Shown one piece after another: positions 20,606 through 32,515 of a stretch of DNA of 64,000 nt. Each line of letters opens with the position of its first letter. The stretch's first letter is position 1. The notes beneath the pieces were generated by a model. That model was not told the DNA's origin. It searched no databases and saw only the letters and a program-made list of their open reading frames with translations. Origin of the DNA: Heliocybe sulcata. Its lineage: Eukaryota > Basidiomycota > Agaricomycetes > Gloeophyllales > Gloeophyllaceae. The stretch spans positions 2,888,287-2,952,286 of the forward strand of contig ML213503.1 in assembly GCA_004369045.1 (NCBI GenBank). The letters run 5' to 3'. A program made the translations under genes and the position numbers.

Positions 20606-21812
20606 ATGTACTCTCTCGCTAGACGCAATCTCATACCTTCTGCACGGAACGTTGCTTGTAGAAGCGCTGCTGCTCGACGTTTTCTTCAAACGCAGCCTGA
20701 TTACACTGCGAAATACGCGGATAAGCTCGCTCGTGTAGCCGAAGAGTGAGGTGTATCGCTTGACTACACCCGTGGTTGATCGTGAATGTTTTCTTACAGT
20801 CAACTCCACCGGTATGAACCCTGCTATCACGTCGACTTGTCTAAAGGCGCGGTACGAGTGTGGAAGAGCTAAGAGCCAAACTCAAAGAGGAGGAGCTTGA
20901 ACGTCGGAGACAGGCACTGGCTTCATCTGTCCAGCAAAAGCAGATCTCTCCAGGCCAGCCGACTTCAGCATCGTCTACCTCCGAGTCATCTGAGCCATTG
21001 GCAACGCCATCATCAAATGTTAGGAAGGACAGCTCGCCCGTAAAGGTGCCCTCATTCAAACGTGTCTAAATGTGACTTCTTGCTGACGGTCTCTTCCTTA
21101 TCTGCTATAGCCGCTTTCCTCATTCCTGAACCTGACAAAGCTATTCGAGTCCTCTCATACGTCCGAGCAGGTGTCGGCTCTCTGGACTGCGTACCACCTG
21201 TCACGCTCTCAAGGTACTGGTCGGGGCTATATCTGTGCCTCGGTCCCGGTCGATATGTACCATCGTATGACTGAGGTCGCCAGGAAGTACTCTTCCTTTA
21301 TCATCCCAGTATCGAGAGAGCAGGAAGGCGAAGGCGAACGCGCTTACGAGTTCTACTATATGCAGTGGGGGTTCCATGAATCCCCTGAGGTCCCTTCGTT
21401 GGACCCCTTCGCCGTGAAACAGGAAGGGAATCCGCAGATCTCAACCGTCTTGTTCACGCCGCTGCAAGAGTACAAGCTTCGCCAAGCATTTGCCACACCC
21501 TACCTTGTCTTGACGCATTACACGGATCTCGCGAAAACTCACGGAGTGGTACTGCTGCGAGGCGAGATTACGCCATCTGCTGCTGCCCCAGTGCCTTCTG
21601 GCGCTGGTCAGGAGGAGGGAAAGTTCCTGCTTAGCCAGGCCGATGCGCAGGCTTTGGCCATGCTCCTCCAGAGGTTCTACCTCTGGAACGCAGGGGAAGG
21701 AGTGATGAAGCAGAAGGCCAAGGAAAGGGAGGAGCTGTTGAAGGGGTTCCATGAGAGCCCAGCAGAGTTTGAGTGGAAGGACCTGTTGAAACATACCCAT
21801 TTGACCCTGTAA
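20606..21812 (+). CDS. ATP11: mitochondrial F1-ATPase assembly chaperone Atp11
   Basis: Atp11 binds free F1 beta subunits in the mitochondrial matrix and supports their assembly into the F1 hexamer. Exons 20606-20745, 20847-21063 and 21111-21812 join in frame (352 codons). The N-terminus MYSLARRNLIPSARNVACRS is basic and Ser/Ala-rich, as expected for a matrix-targeting presequence. Then comes YTAKYADKLARVAEERGTS, a charged linker, and the conserved domain with LSSFLNLTKLFE, SALWTAYHLSR, FIIPVSRE, YEFYYMQWGFH, TVLFTPLQEYKLR, ATPYLVLTHYTDLA and GVVLLRGEI. The end FEWKDLLKHTHLTL is typical. An inserted Ala/Pro/Gly-rich loop (SAAAPVPSGAGQEEG) lies in the last third. Confidence 0.94.
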
Positions 21813-22002
21813 TTTGCGCCGTTAGTGAGGCACCGAAGATACGCCTGCTAGTGCGCTATCTGCGTTTGCGGGTGCAGTGCTGTTATCACCGAGTCAAGCA
21901 CAAGAATATATATATACACCTGTAGAATGCGGCTGCATTAACATTGTTTGTGAATATTCGGGCTAACAATAAGACAGGTGGATCGTAGAGGTTGTGTGGA
22001 GA

Positions 22003-22770
22003 TTAAGAATATGCAGCAGCATCCTTCTCTACTTGCTGAATCGCGAGAGGGAAGTCGTCTTCTTCGGATATGTCCAGCGCAGCCATGTCTCTTCCAATCA
22101 GCTGCCCGAACCTCTTCACCAAACCGAAAACCTCTCCCTCGACGGTGACAGGCTTCTCGGCAGCAACCTCTATGCAGCCAGCCTTGACGTCAACCAAGCC
22201 GCATGCCACCACATTGTCGAAGTATGGCAGCGGCTCCTTCGTGATATTCATCGCGAACCCGTGGGTAGTGAGACGATGCCGGACTTGTACACCTATGCTC
22301 GCGATCTTCGTACGCTCATCAAGGAAGACGCCAGTGTGCTCCGACGGGATATGTGTGACACCGTGTTCCTCTTGCAGATGTCTCTCCAGCGTCTTCTGGA
22401 TCTTGCAGACATAGTCTCGAGCGCCCATCGCTGGCTGCCACCTCCCAAGGTCAATCAAGGGATAGCCGACGATTTGGCCGGGACCATGGTACGTCAATTG
22501 GCCACCTCTTTGCGTCAAGATGAATTCGGCGTCTTTGACATCGAGCTGGCGCAAGCGCTCTTGCTCAGCATCAATCTCGGCCTGGCTCTGCCGCCGCCCG
22601 AACGTGTAGACAGGCGTGTGCTGCAGGAGGAGAAGGATGTCTTTGTAAGATCCGGACGTGCGGCGCCGGTTTAGCTGAAGAGCATGAATTTGCTCTTGAA
22701 GCGCGAATGCTCGCCGGTAGGGAACTGGAGAGCGGATATAGTGGTAGAAGATGGGTGGTAAGGATGCCAT
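22003..22770 (-). CDS. LIP2: octanoyl-[acyl carrier protein]:protein octanoyltransferase (LipB/Lip2)
   Basis: Moves octanoate from acyl carrier protein to lipoyl domains, the first step of mitochondrial lipoate synthesis. Single exon of 255 aa from ATG 22770 (MASLPPIFYHYIRSPVPY). The frame is open further up to 22950, but that extension is rich in Arg and Lys without family similarity, so I chose 22770. The signature RGGQLTYHGPGQIVGYPLID is complete. The catalytic Lys lies in TKIASIGVQVR and the Cys in VVACGL; THGFAMNI is also conserved. YTFGRRQSQAEI in the N-terminal third is typical. No obvious presequence is seen with the short start; the Arg-rich upstream part could supply one if translation began at 22950. 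Confidence 0.9.
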   Translation of the reverse strand: MASLPPIFYHYIRSPVPYRRAFALQEQIHALQLNRRRTSGSYKDILLLLQHTPVYTFGRRQSQAEIDAEQERLRQLDVKDAEFILTQRGGQLTYHGPGQIVGYPLIDLGRWQPAMGARDYVCKIQKTLERHLQEEHGVTHIPSEHTGVFLDERTKIASIGVQVRHRLTTHGFAMNITKEPLPYFDNVVACGLVDVKAGCIEVAAEKPVTVEGEVFGLVKRFGQLIGRDMAALDISEEDDFPLAIQQVEKDAAAYS

Positions 22771-24130
22771 TCCTAGTATTCGCCTCCGTGCGCTCGCGGG
22801 GGTTAGGTTTGGTCTCCTCGGGACCTCTACTGCACCCGGGAGACTCATTTGATAATCATTTGACGACACGTCAAATTCCACTGTCAGGACATCTTTGCCC
22901 TTCCTTCCTCTACGGACATTATCATGCATCGGGATCACGAAGATTTTCAACGCGACGTGATGCTGGTATTATGATTAGAACTTCCACCTCGGCGGAGGAT
23001 AGCATTGACGACTCAAATGCTCACTACGTCGACAGCAGCCTTTATCCGCCGTATAATCTGATAACGGAACGCTTCACAGCTGCTACAAGGATAGGTATTA
23101 TCTTCTTATAGATTAGGAAATGGCGTATGAATTGTATATGGGTACACATGAACTCCATACGTCGACCTCACAGCCATCCAGTAAGTCAATATTATTTCCC
23201 TACGTAACGTTCGATTGAAACGCGCTGACTGATTCTATCTTTCCCCCCCTTACAATGAGCAGATGGACGCCAGTCCTTCTGGAGGCTTGCATCTACCGAC
23301 TGCACCCGACTTCTCCGGATCTCACGGAAATTTATGCCCGCTGACAGTCTGGCTCTTGTTGGAGCCAGCGCCGCACGTCCATGCTGAACCTACGACACCG
23401 CACTGATGATATGAGTCCACCCATACTCACTGCGGATAAGATCCTTCTGTACGGTCCTCTCATGCGGAGCTAAAGGAGCCATCCGACTTATTATTACTTG
23501 GTAGGCTGATGAGTCGTTAATGCGCAGCGTTGATTTCGGAAGCCGAACTTGGAGGTTATCAGTACGTTTCAGCTCATTACACAGCTCACCACGATGATCG
23601 TGATGGATATCTCTTGCTGGGTTGACAGTGCACGATGAAGAAGCTCCAAGCAGAGGCCATCACCCGAGTAGACACAGTCTCCACTGCTCAAGTGTAGTGC
23701 CCGCTGACGTTCCCAGATGAAGCTCGACTCATTTATGACAAGATAATGCTACGTTTGCATTCATCTCGAGGTTTATTATTCAGATAGTGAAGCCACTTCT
23801 ATCTATCCGGTGAGTATCATACATGCAAACCGTTATTGTACAGGTGCGTGCTAGCTTAAGTCCGTAGTGCTTATGTACTACATGCCAAGATAGGTCCTAT
23901 GCGTGCTGAAGTCCATTGCTATGCAATAAAGAGTGACGGTGTGGCGCCTTCTAGTAGGCTCCACGTTTTGACTTGCGTACTCTCCGTGAGGGAGCACCCC
24001 ATGCGAAGTTCTCATCTTCTAACATCTCAGCTCGGAACTGTAGATGAAGGCCGGTCAGTGCTAGTGGACTTTATCTAATGGGACAGTACTGACCCTGGTG
24101 TCTTGTCCGTCTGCCAGCGTCTCTGTCGAG
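22771..24130. other. no gene seen
   Basis: Only scattered short frames. From ~23100 the sequence is AT-balanced with many stops on both strands and no repeats I could spot. Confidence 0.45.
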
Positions 24131-24797
24131 TCATTCCAAGCCTTTGGAAGACCCTGTGTCTTTGTAAGAATTGAAGCTCATTCGAGGAGGTGGTGGCTTA
24201 CTTTGCTGCTGCTTCGACGGGCTCCTTTGTGGAAACCAAGAGATCGCAGAATGCGGATCAATGATGACGACCTCGAGCGATGTTTCTTCACTGGTCCCAG
24301 GCTCTGTGGACGACCCAGTCATTATCGGTATCGCCATTGGAAGGGGATTACCCTTACACTCGATGACGAATCACTGGAGAAGGAGTATGTCCTCGAGGAC
24401 TCGAAAGATTGCAACATGGGCATGGCAAGTCGTTATCGTGATAAGTCGTAAGAAGGGCGAAGGCAAATGCGGAATGCGCTTTGGATTGGATAGGGTACAG
24501 GTGGTGAGTTGGTCCTTCAAAATCACCCAACTTTTATATGCCACATTCATCATAATTAAATACCTCATGCTGGCATTGCCGCTCTTCCCTGTCATCGAGC
24601 CGAGCGTCTCCATACGTATTCTTAGCACTTGCAGTCAGGTATGACCGTCTTCGGATGGCAATCCCGGTCAACAATGCTGCGGACTGCGAGACGCATCCAC
24701 AAACTGCGCCGATCGCGCCGAAGAGGCTCTGTTGTTCGAGGGTATCATCTGTGTCCGCTAGGAGCCGGGACTTTTTGGGAGCGATACATCTACCCAC
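24131..24797 (-). CDS. possible small membrane protein gene, degenerate or mis-spliced
   Basis: On the minus strand a frame starting near 24797 contains a stretch of small and hydrophobic residues (SLFGAIGAVCGCVSQSAALL) followed by basic IAIRRR, as in single-pass membrane proteins of this phylum. Lower down, 24337-24131 reads a Ser/Pro-rich tail (PQRSPSKQQQSKPPPP) ending SSKGLE-stop. I could not connect the pieces with splice sites in frame, so this is either a decayed gene or one whose introns I have not resolved. Confidence 0.25.
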
Positions 24798-26199
24798 GAG
24801 TGGGCCCGGCTGTAGAGTTAGACGTCCTCTTCGCTGGCATATGCCCGTGAATTATTCTTGGACAGCAAGGTATATATATATATATATATGATGGAGTGGG
24901 AAGCAGAGCGGCTGAGAAGATCGGGAGAGACTACCCGTGCGGAGACACGCCGTTACTAGCGGAAGGAAGAAGAAGAGGGAAATGACAGCCTGGATATTAT
25001 AAGGTAGGGTCTACCATGTGTCATGAATCCACGCGAGCGCATCTGACCCCACACGATGCAGGACACGGATTGTAAGGAGGGGCGTGCATAGTTACGGCAT
25101 ATCCCACCTGATATGAAAGTGAGAAAGATGACACCGACAGATTATTGCAGATGGCTCATCCGGATACTATAACCGCGGCCGTCCGGTCAGCAAAAGGTCA
25201 GCAGAAGAAAGTTCATCTGAATATTAATGCTTATATGAATTCTCTCTCAGGTAGAAGTAGACGGTGGCGGGGAAGCTGCCATAACGGAATATCTAGGGCA
25301 TGGTGTGTCGATGCACTTGTTCCAAGTACTGCGCCATTGAAACTCGACTGAAGAGAGTCTTCCTGGGTTACAAGTTCACCACTCATGACGGGCAATTCTT
25401 GACTCCAGGCCGGCAGAACCGTTGGAGGTCTTCCACTGCCTTGATAAATGAGCTTCGGGGGAACCTAGTGATGACATGAATGACCGAAGAGCCGGGCTAT
25501 AAGTGTCCGGGCCAGATCAGCATAGCTGAGCTAACTTGTAGCTTGTGCAACACCTACTTATCTGTACGTGTACAGTAAGTATAGCACAATACCGAAATAA
25601 CCCTCGCGGGTGTATATTCATTCATGAGTGGACGGATGTATCGCGTCGGGCTATCTCGGTGGCACTAGGCCCTTGTTCAAGGTGGCAAAACGTGTACCGC
25701 AGTCGAGAAGGCCTTCCATGCCAATCCAGTGTCGGTGGTAGATAGATTCGGAGGCAGTACATCTTGGTTTGAATACGACGAATAGCTGCAACGGAAGACC
25801 TTTCGAAGCTTAAGAATTCCGGATTGCTCCGTAATCTGGACATAGGACTAGGCACAGGAACATCGGGAGTCCGTACCGCCACCTGAGAGCAATTCTAATC
25901 CGTGGTTGATGTCAGACACTTCGACATTGACTAGTGACTAGTGACTACGCACGCGCACGTGAGATCTTGACGCTGGATTTAGGACCGGATATGTCGGAGC
26001 GAGGTGCCTTCTTTAGAAGACAAAGTCATCGGAGCACTAGTGCATATGCATACCAGACAGCGAGATTGTCTCTTCACAGAAGTAGTTGTGATATAGATAT
26101 TACAGGATAAATTAGCAAAGACAGCACTAAATACAGCGCAGACAGTCGTCCGCGTAGGGTATCGAGGTATCTTCAATCGTAGTCAGACCAGTATATCGC
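24798..26199. other. no gene seen; short TA microsatellite
   Basis: It holds a (TA)n tract at 24871-24889. The remaining open frames are short and unremarkable. Confidence 0.45.
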
Positions 26200-27321
26200 C
26201 TATGAGCGGCTCTTTGTCTTCTTTGACGACTTAGAAGCTTTCCCCCATGACATGTTGTCGTCCTCGAGCATCTCCGCCTGTGACATTATGAGTACTTGCA
26301 ATAGGCCGCAAGTGGAGTGACACGTACATATTCAGTTTTGGGTGCCCCCGCTTGTGACGGCGTCAATGATATTTGCGAGTACGATGGAGGCTGTCATAGG
26401 TAGCGTCAGTAGTGCTTCAGCACTGTAACAGGCGAGAGCGTACCAATAAAATATCATATTCGGAAGACTTATCAGATGTCGTGGAGATAGAGGACGACGC
26501 GGAGCTGGAGCTCTTCGAGGACTGGAAGGTTAAGTCAGCGAATACCACAAAGTGCAATCACAAGAGGCGCACCTTTGAGCTCAGTGACATGCGGGAGAGA
26601 TTTAGAGACGGCATGGCTTGTATGAAGAGATGATAATGGGATTATCAGATAGCTGCAGGAAGCAAGGAAGGAACTGGGTAGCGAGCGGATGCTTCAGCAA
26701 GGCGGTATTTGTAGTCGGTGCAAGTGACTTCCTGATCGGCTTTTCGGTGGTCGCAAGGGACGACAGACATACATAGCAATATGTTATAGACTTATTCGTG
26801 CATCTAAGGTCACCGGACCCAGACGCAGTAGCAATCAATCCAATGAATTCGTGATGCATCCGGAGCCTCCAAGCAGGGAAGTCCACCATAACCAGTTAGA
26901 TCAGCGGGATTCCTGTAGGGCGCCCTGAAAGTAGCCGTAATCCAGCCAGAAACAGCACGACGAAGACAGGATCGTGACCAGATTCCGCAAGCTAAAACCG
27001 CTGCAGCCACCATCAAGAGGTTACCGCGTCAAAGGAAGCGGCATGCTTCACCAAGTGACCTCCACGTAGACGTCGTTTACAAAGCGCCAAGAACGAGCAA
27101 ACAGTGATGTCGACTGGCTCTGAGTGAAGCTGAAGCAACGCTGAGTCAAGCTTCAAATTAGGTGGAGAGGAGTCGAGCAGCGTTCCAAGGCAGTGGTGGT
27201 TACCGACAGAGCGGGTGGCACTGCTGTGGCTACCATATCCGTCGATATCCTCTCTCGTTCCCAACACCAACGTCAACGGCAAGACGCCAGTGAACGCCCA
27301 CGGGACAACACTCCAGGTCAT
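26200..27321 (-). CDS. possible spliced gene with Ser-rich C-terminal exons
   Basis: The 3' part is convincing. On the minus strand, exon-like pieces reading SSKSSSSASSSISTTSDKSS, then PPSYSQISLTPSQAGAPKTE, then AEMLEDDNMSWGKASKSSKK with stop near 26200 are separated by introns with GTACGC/GTACGT donors and GACAG/CACAG acceptors, and the frames match. The 5' part is unclear. A frame from 27321 begins MTWSVVPWAFTGVLPLTLVL, a possible signal peptide, and another segment contains PVFVVLFLAGLRLL, a possible membrane helix, but joining them requires very short introns. I do not recognise the family. If real, it is a membrane or secreted protein with a low-complexity Ser/Lys tail. Confidence 0.35.
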
Positions 27322-28933
27322 GCTTTGATGTTATTCCGAGCTGTTTCTGAGTTGTCAGCCCTCTTCCGCTACACACTCCTCCGGCAGCCATAACTCCCTC
27401 AGGTGGCCCTCATGGGTATTATTCAGAGCGCAATGGACAGCATGCGCAGCGGCAGGCCGTATGGACTCCCTATATGAGTACTTTTAGCCGTTCAGAGTTA
27501 TTTTCTACCGCAATGTCTAGGCGACTCTGCAACAATCTATCTCATGCAGATAGCTCGCGTTACGCGATGGAACCTGGGGCTGGCTGCAACGGCGACTCTC
27601 TGTCCATCTGCCAGGTCTGTACGTCACAACTTCATTCGGGAAGGGAAGATAAGCCTGGTATACGGAATACCTCCACGATAGGAAGTCGTACCTTGGCATG
27701 TGACATATTTATTGACGCCCAGCTAAGGACTGAATGCTGACCTGGGATTTCACCCTTCAAGTCCGGACTCTGCGCCCTGGCGTGCCTTCGGTACCGAACC
27801 CCGTCCGCTCAAGTACACCCGAAAATCAGTAATATCCTCGGAGTATTCTTCAGCAATCTAGGCGATGTCGTAAGACGCGGTTTCCGTCTCTGATCGGTCA
27901 TCATTCATCCATACGGACACACAACTAGTTATGGAGACGTGAGACGGCGAAGAGAAGTGTATCGTACCCTAGGCCTCTCCCGCGAGCACCACGACCTTGC
28001 GTCAGACACTCTGGGGCTGTCTCGAGCGCTGCCGTCCGATGTACGCACCCTTCTCACTTCCAGGCGGCTCTTTGAACCTCTCTGCGTTACTACGCCCCTT
28101 ACAGTGACAATGGACCTCTGCACACCGAAATGGCACTGTTTACTGGTTATTTCGCCTGAATTTCGGGAGGCTTCATCTGCAGCAGGAAGGAGATCTACAT
28201 CGAGCGCTGACAGCAGCTCAAGATAACTTCTATGGGAAGATGGAGTCTTGCTGTCAGACAGAAATGTGTGTACTGCATAACTCCGGTGGGCGAAGTATCG
28301 GCGTCGACGTCGGGGCAATGTTTATGCTCAAGTACACGCAATTCCAAACACACAATTCCAGGTCCTCATATTCTTGGTCCAGGAGTGGCAGCGTTCGAGA
28401 GCCCCGGAGCGAAGTCCGAGGAACAGACGGTCTATTCTCAACTTGGTACGCCTTGTTCTCCCCATCCGGTTTTCTGGATTCGATCTGTGTACAGCATGCG
28501 CAGGACACATAGGTTTTCCAGACGGCTCGTCGATCTTCTCCTCGTCTTGCGGCTTGACGATCTCGGCCAGGGATCGCTGGTCACTTTTCCCACCGACCAA
28601 ACGCTTCTGCCTAATCATCGAGCAGTGAGGGACTTTTGACATTGTTTGAAATGTCGAAAGAAGTTCCGTATCGGCAGTGCTTTAGAAGGTACGAAAATGC
28701 ATATGCTATTGTCCTTGCAGCGACAGCGAGAAAGATGCATAGAAAATCACGGCCGTGTAAATCTACATTTATGAATAGTATTTAATGGTACAATCCAAGA
28801 TACAATCACATACACCCAAGCAGAGCCTTTAACCCAAGTATCGTTCCAATGATCTTCGCAGTCGTCAGTGTCGTTAGATGTCTTCCAATTCCTCTTCCGG
28901 GTCGTCATCTTCGTCTAGTGTGATACCATATAG
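27322..28933. other. no confident gene
   Basis: Overlapping open frames on both strands at 27929-28318 and 28232-28642. The minus frame beginning 28642 (MSKVPHCSMIRQKR) has a plausible coding start but no downstream exon that I could attach. The first ~80 bp before the F-box stop read on as an acidic tail (see the findings). Confidence 0.35.
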
Positions 28934-30763
28934 TCACTCGTCACCGTAATCCACGATATGGCTTGGGAAGTCTTCAGGAACCTTCCAGAGCCAGTAAGGT
29001 CCTAGCAAATGCGGATTGTCAACCGTGAAGCAATCGTATAATTACCGATATACTTACCAGCCGGATCGCCTGAAGACAGATCGCTTATGAATAAGGCACT
29101 TGACACTAGGGGCATCTGATCTGCGTACCTTCTTCGTGATATGCTCCTGTCCAGTTACCTACGACCCCTGCCGCGCTGCAGACTTGGCCAATCTGCACGC
29201 CTTCGGCGCTAAACCCATCATGTCAGTCACGGGTGCTCATGCACAATCGACCAACTTAGTTACCTCCACTGAGTGTTGTGGTCGTGTATAGAGACCTTGA
29301 CGTCGGTCTGATCAGTATCCCCATTCAGGGTCGAGCATATAAAAGGAGAGCCGGTACACTTCTCTCAGCGTACACTCACCCATCGCCACCTTATTCCGCC
29401 AGCCTCCATCCTCACGCAGCCCTTCACACTGTGCTTATTGCCGTGCGATCCTCTAGATATGCCCGTGAAGTGGATGGGCGGAGGGTCGTCGGGATGGAGA
29501 GCGCGACAGCCCCTCGGGTGGCCGACGAACGAGAACTCGAGATCCGCATCGTAGTCAGGATCGTCACTGAGTTCTATCAGTTGGAACTCAGTCTCGACGA
29601 GACGTGTGGCCTCTTGGAAATTGGGATCGGCGAAGAACGACCCGTCGCGTGCACCTCGCATTGTGAGATGCCTATGGCTTCCGAACTGTTTCATGGTAAG
29701 CCACTGCACTGAGTCTTAGGTTGCATGCAGACAAACTAACATTGAATGCTGCAAATTCCGCATATTTGAGACATGGAATGATTCACAAACAGGGCTTACT
29801 TACAAAATAGATCCCTACACCGACACCAGGGTCAATATGGAGTACCATTGTATTGCATGCGCGCGTCTTCACCCACCTGTAGTCCATGAAGCAAACGAAT
29901 CTCCTCCAATTACCTTCAACGCCTGCCCAGTCTCTGGTGTTCATCGTCTCTAGTGCACCAGGTGCCGAATAAGCGCGCAGAGCCTGGAGGCCCGTAGTAC
30001 AGATCGGAGGCCTCACGCCCGGCCACATACGCTGGAACTCCCGCAAATTCGTTAGGATGACATTGATGTTGTAATGGACATGCTTCCAATTGATCGTCGA
30101 GGAGTCTATAAAGGGCCCGTAGCTGCTACGCGCCGTGTAGCTCCGCAGGTCATATACGAAACAGCGGCTGGTGGTTCGAAGGGGCTCAAGCTCCTGGCGC
30201 ATTGGATCGCCAATCGCTGGTTCGTCATCAGTATATAGTCTCCCGTTGTAGCGGAAGAAATCTCTATGCGAGAGTGACAAGTATGAGAGTAGGCGGTGCA
30301 GAGGTTGTGGCATATCCGGGTCATCATTGAATTTGACATTATGCAAGATCTTGGCCAGCCAGAGCGTATTCATCGACTCCTCGTCCTGCGCATATGGCAA
30401 GGACTCTTCGAGGACGGTGAGGAATGTCGCGCAGGCACGATCAAGAGCCTCGGGGGAAACTGTGGGCATCTCGAAGCGGACCGACTCCGCTCCAATCCGC
30501 CGCTGTAACTGATCCTTCCAGTCATACTTGCTGATCGCATCCTTCGACTGCCTGAAAGCCACGGCTTTGCGTGGGTCGTCAAAGTGCGCCAGAAGCAGCT
30601 CGCGCCAGAGGTGCTGATCGGGAGACCGGTAGATAAGGTCTCGCGCACCACGGCACGTCTTGGAGAAGATAGCGACGTCCCGAGGGTGGCAGAAAGCAAG
30701 AGTATGCTCTGTGACCTCTGGGGGCATATCCCACACGGGAGAGCTGCCAGCGACGCTGTCCAT
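28934..30763 (-). CDS. F-box protein
   Basis: Likely substrate adaptor of an SCF-type ubiquitin ligase. The F-box is at the N-terminus: MPPEVTEHTLAFCHPRDVA then FSKTCRGARDLIYR and LWRELLLAHFDDP. A long exon (30763 to ~29875) is followed by several short ones that join in frame: a block with ARDGSFFADPNFQEATRLVE and PPIHFTGISRGSHGN ending RWRW, then VSIHDHNTQW, then AEGVQIGQVCSAAGVVGNW with TGAYHEE, then GDPAG, then PYWLWKVPEDFPSHIVDYGD. This is the C-terminal domain of a large Agaricomycete F-box family that usually ends around a W-rich segment. The first stop is TGA at 28934-28936. The next exon after the long one is the least certain. A start at 30826 is also open. Confidence 0.8.
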
Positions 30764-32515
30764 CGCGGCACAGTCTGAGCGTCTGAGCTGAAGGCAAGTG
30801 AGGCGGGGGCGGCATTCCGATGGCAAGCGGCAAAGAGGTGTTCCGGATTTCTCACGTTCTTATAGTTAGAAACTGGCCGTTGGTCGATTTCAAGTTGATT
30901 TGGCCTGCTCGACTGCGTTGTATACATCTCATGCCGATAGAACGTGCTAAGGCAGCATGCTCACAAGCACATCCCCGCGCGTGAACGCAGCTACTAGTCT
31001 TTGGACGTACGCTTTCCTCGATGCCCCTCCAGACAAATATTCGCTCTAGATCTTCCACGACTTCTGCCTTGATCAAGAAATAGAAAAATCCTCGTTCGTC
31101 GGAATAGTATAAGCATAGACTTGATAGCTCACCATCTCTCCATTTAGTGCTTTCTGCGGGGTATCGGTCTCAGAAGTCCTCTGGGTGCCGTCGCCGCGTC
31201 CAACCACTTCCGTGGCTCATTGGATGTGTGTTATTCACTTAGCATATGCTCATGTCATGCAGGGAGCAAAGCACGTATTAGAGAGGATTCCACTTCAAGC
31301 TGTCCAGGAACTGATTGATATCAACCGAGACGACGAAGAAAGCGCTAAACGTTCCAGGGGCGCTATCGCATGTAGAATGATACGTCTCCGTTCTCTCATG
31401 CATCCTTGCGAACCTGACTAACGCTATGAAAGCATACATATCTGACTCAGAGACCGAGAATTTCGCTTATCCTCCCTACTGGGATTCGGTCTGAATAATC
31501 CATCATCATGCATCATGGCTCAAGCTTGTTCGACAGCTGCCTGAAATTTAGGAAGGTAGCGGTTCCACAAGTGCCGCCCTCTCGTGCTGCGTTCGGGCTC
31601 GGACACTGCATGCTCCCTCGACGACTTGGCCTTCTATCAATTATTAGTCAAGACGCCTCGGCGGTCACGAAGTCAAGACGCCTCGGCGGTCACGAAGTCA
31701 AACGCCGCTTGGTGGATCTTCTGTCGCTGGTGCCGCACATCCATCTAAGGTGCAAAGGGTCTACCTTGGATTTGTCATAAATCTGCCTACTTCTTGCCCG
31801 AACCATCGCCACGATGATCTTGCTCAGTATATGATAAATTTAAAGCCCTGGAGATTCGCCTTGTTCACGCCAGACCCGCTCTCCGCTCTCTGGTTTGAAC
31901 GGGACAAGTAGTAAATCGGTTTGCCTGCCAATATCGACCTAGACACCTCGTCTCCAATCGGACGACTGTATACTCCGTCATCTCATAGAACGATCTCGGT
32001 CAAAGCGGTCAACCGACCTAAAGAACGGCAATGCCAAGGAACGTATGAGAATCTTTAGGCGCCGTCGGAGAACCACCGCACACGCTGAAATTCGCGAAAG
32101 GCTCATTCGATACTATTTTCACTTCGCCACGGTTATGCCAAGAGCGAGAAGACTAGTGCGTCGGAGGGTGTGGTGGCAATTCCGTAACATGCTCTCCAGA
32201 AGATTTCATTCGCCGGGCCTCCTTTCGCGGTACATAAACAACGCCGCCGATCACAAGCGCCAAGGCTTGGGTTCGGATGTCATTGGGAATCAAGGGACAC
32301 ATGTCTTGGCATACGAGACGTTCCACATCTGCGCGTACATTGACCGTTGAGGTGCTCTGTCTATAAAGGAATACAAGATCTATAGATATTGGAATTGGAA
32401 CTGAAGCTACAGAGGCGTTATCGATTAACCCGAACATCGTGCCAGCCCAAAGAATCGCAGTCTAAGATTACTGCCCGAGCCTCTAATGTATCCCTGAGAA
32501 ACATCACCGAACACC
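30764..32515. other. no confident gene
   Basis: It contains a 25 bp direct repeat near 31650-31702. Open frames at 31185-31421 (plus) and 32153-32437 (minus, with the hydrophobic run ALALVIGGVVYV) may be real small genes, but I see no family or splice support. Confidence 0.35.
31652..31702 (+). repeat. 25 bp tandem direct duplication
   Basis: GACGCCTCGGCGGTCACGAA followed by GTCAA occurs twice head to tail with no spacer. It looks like a local slippage duplication. Confidence 0.8.

Noticed and set aside
22003-22674. Plus-strand ORF of 226 codons over LIP2
   Set aside because: Antisense to a complete octanoyltransferase with intact catalytic residues.
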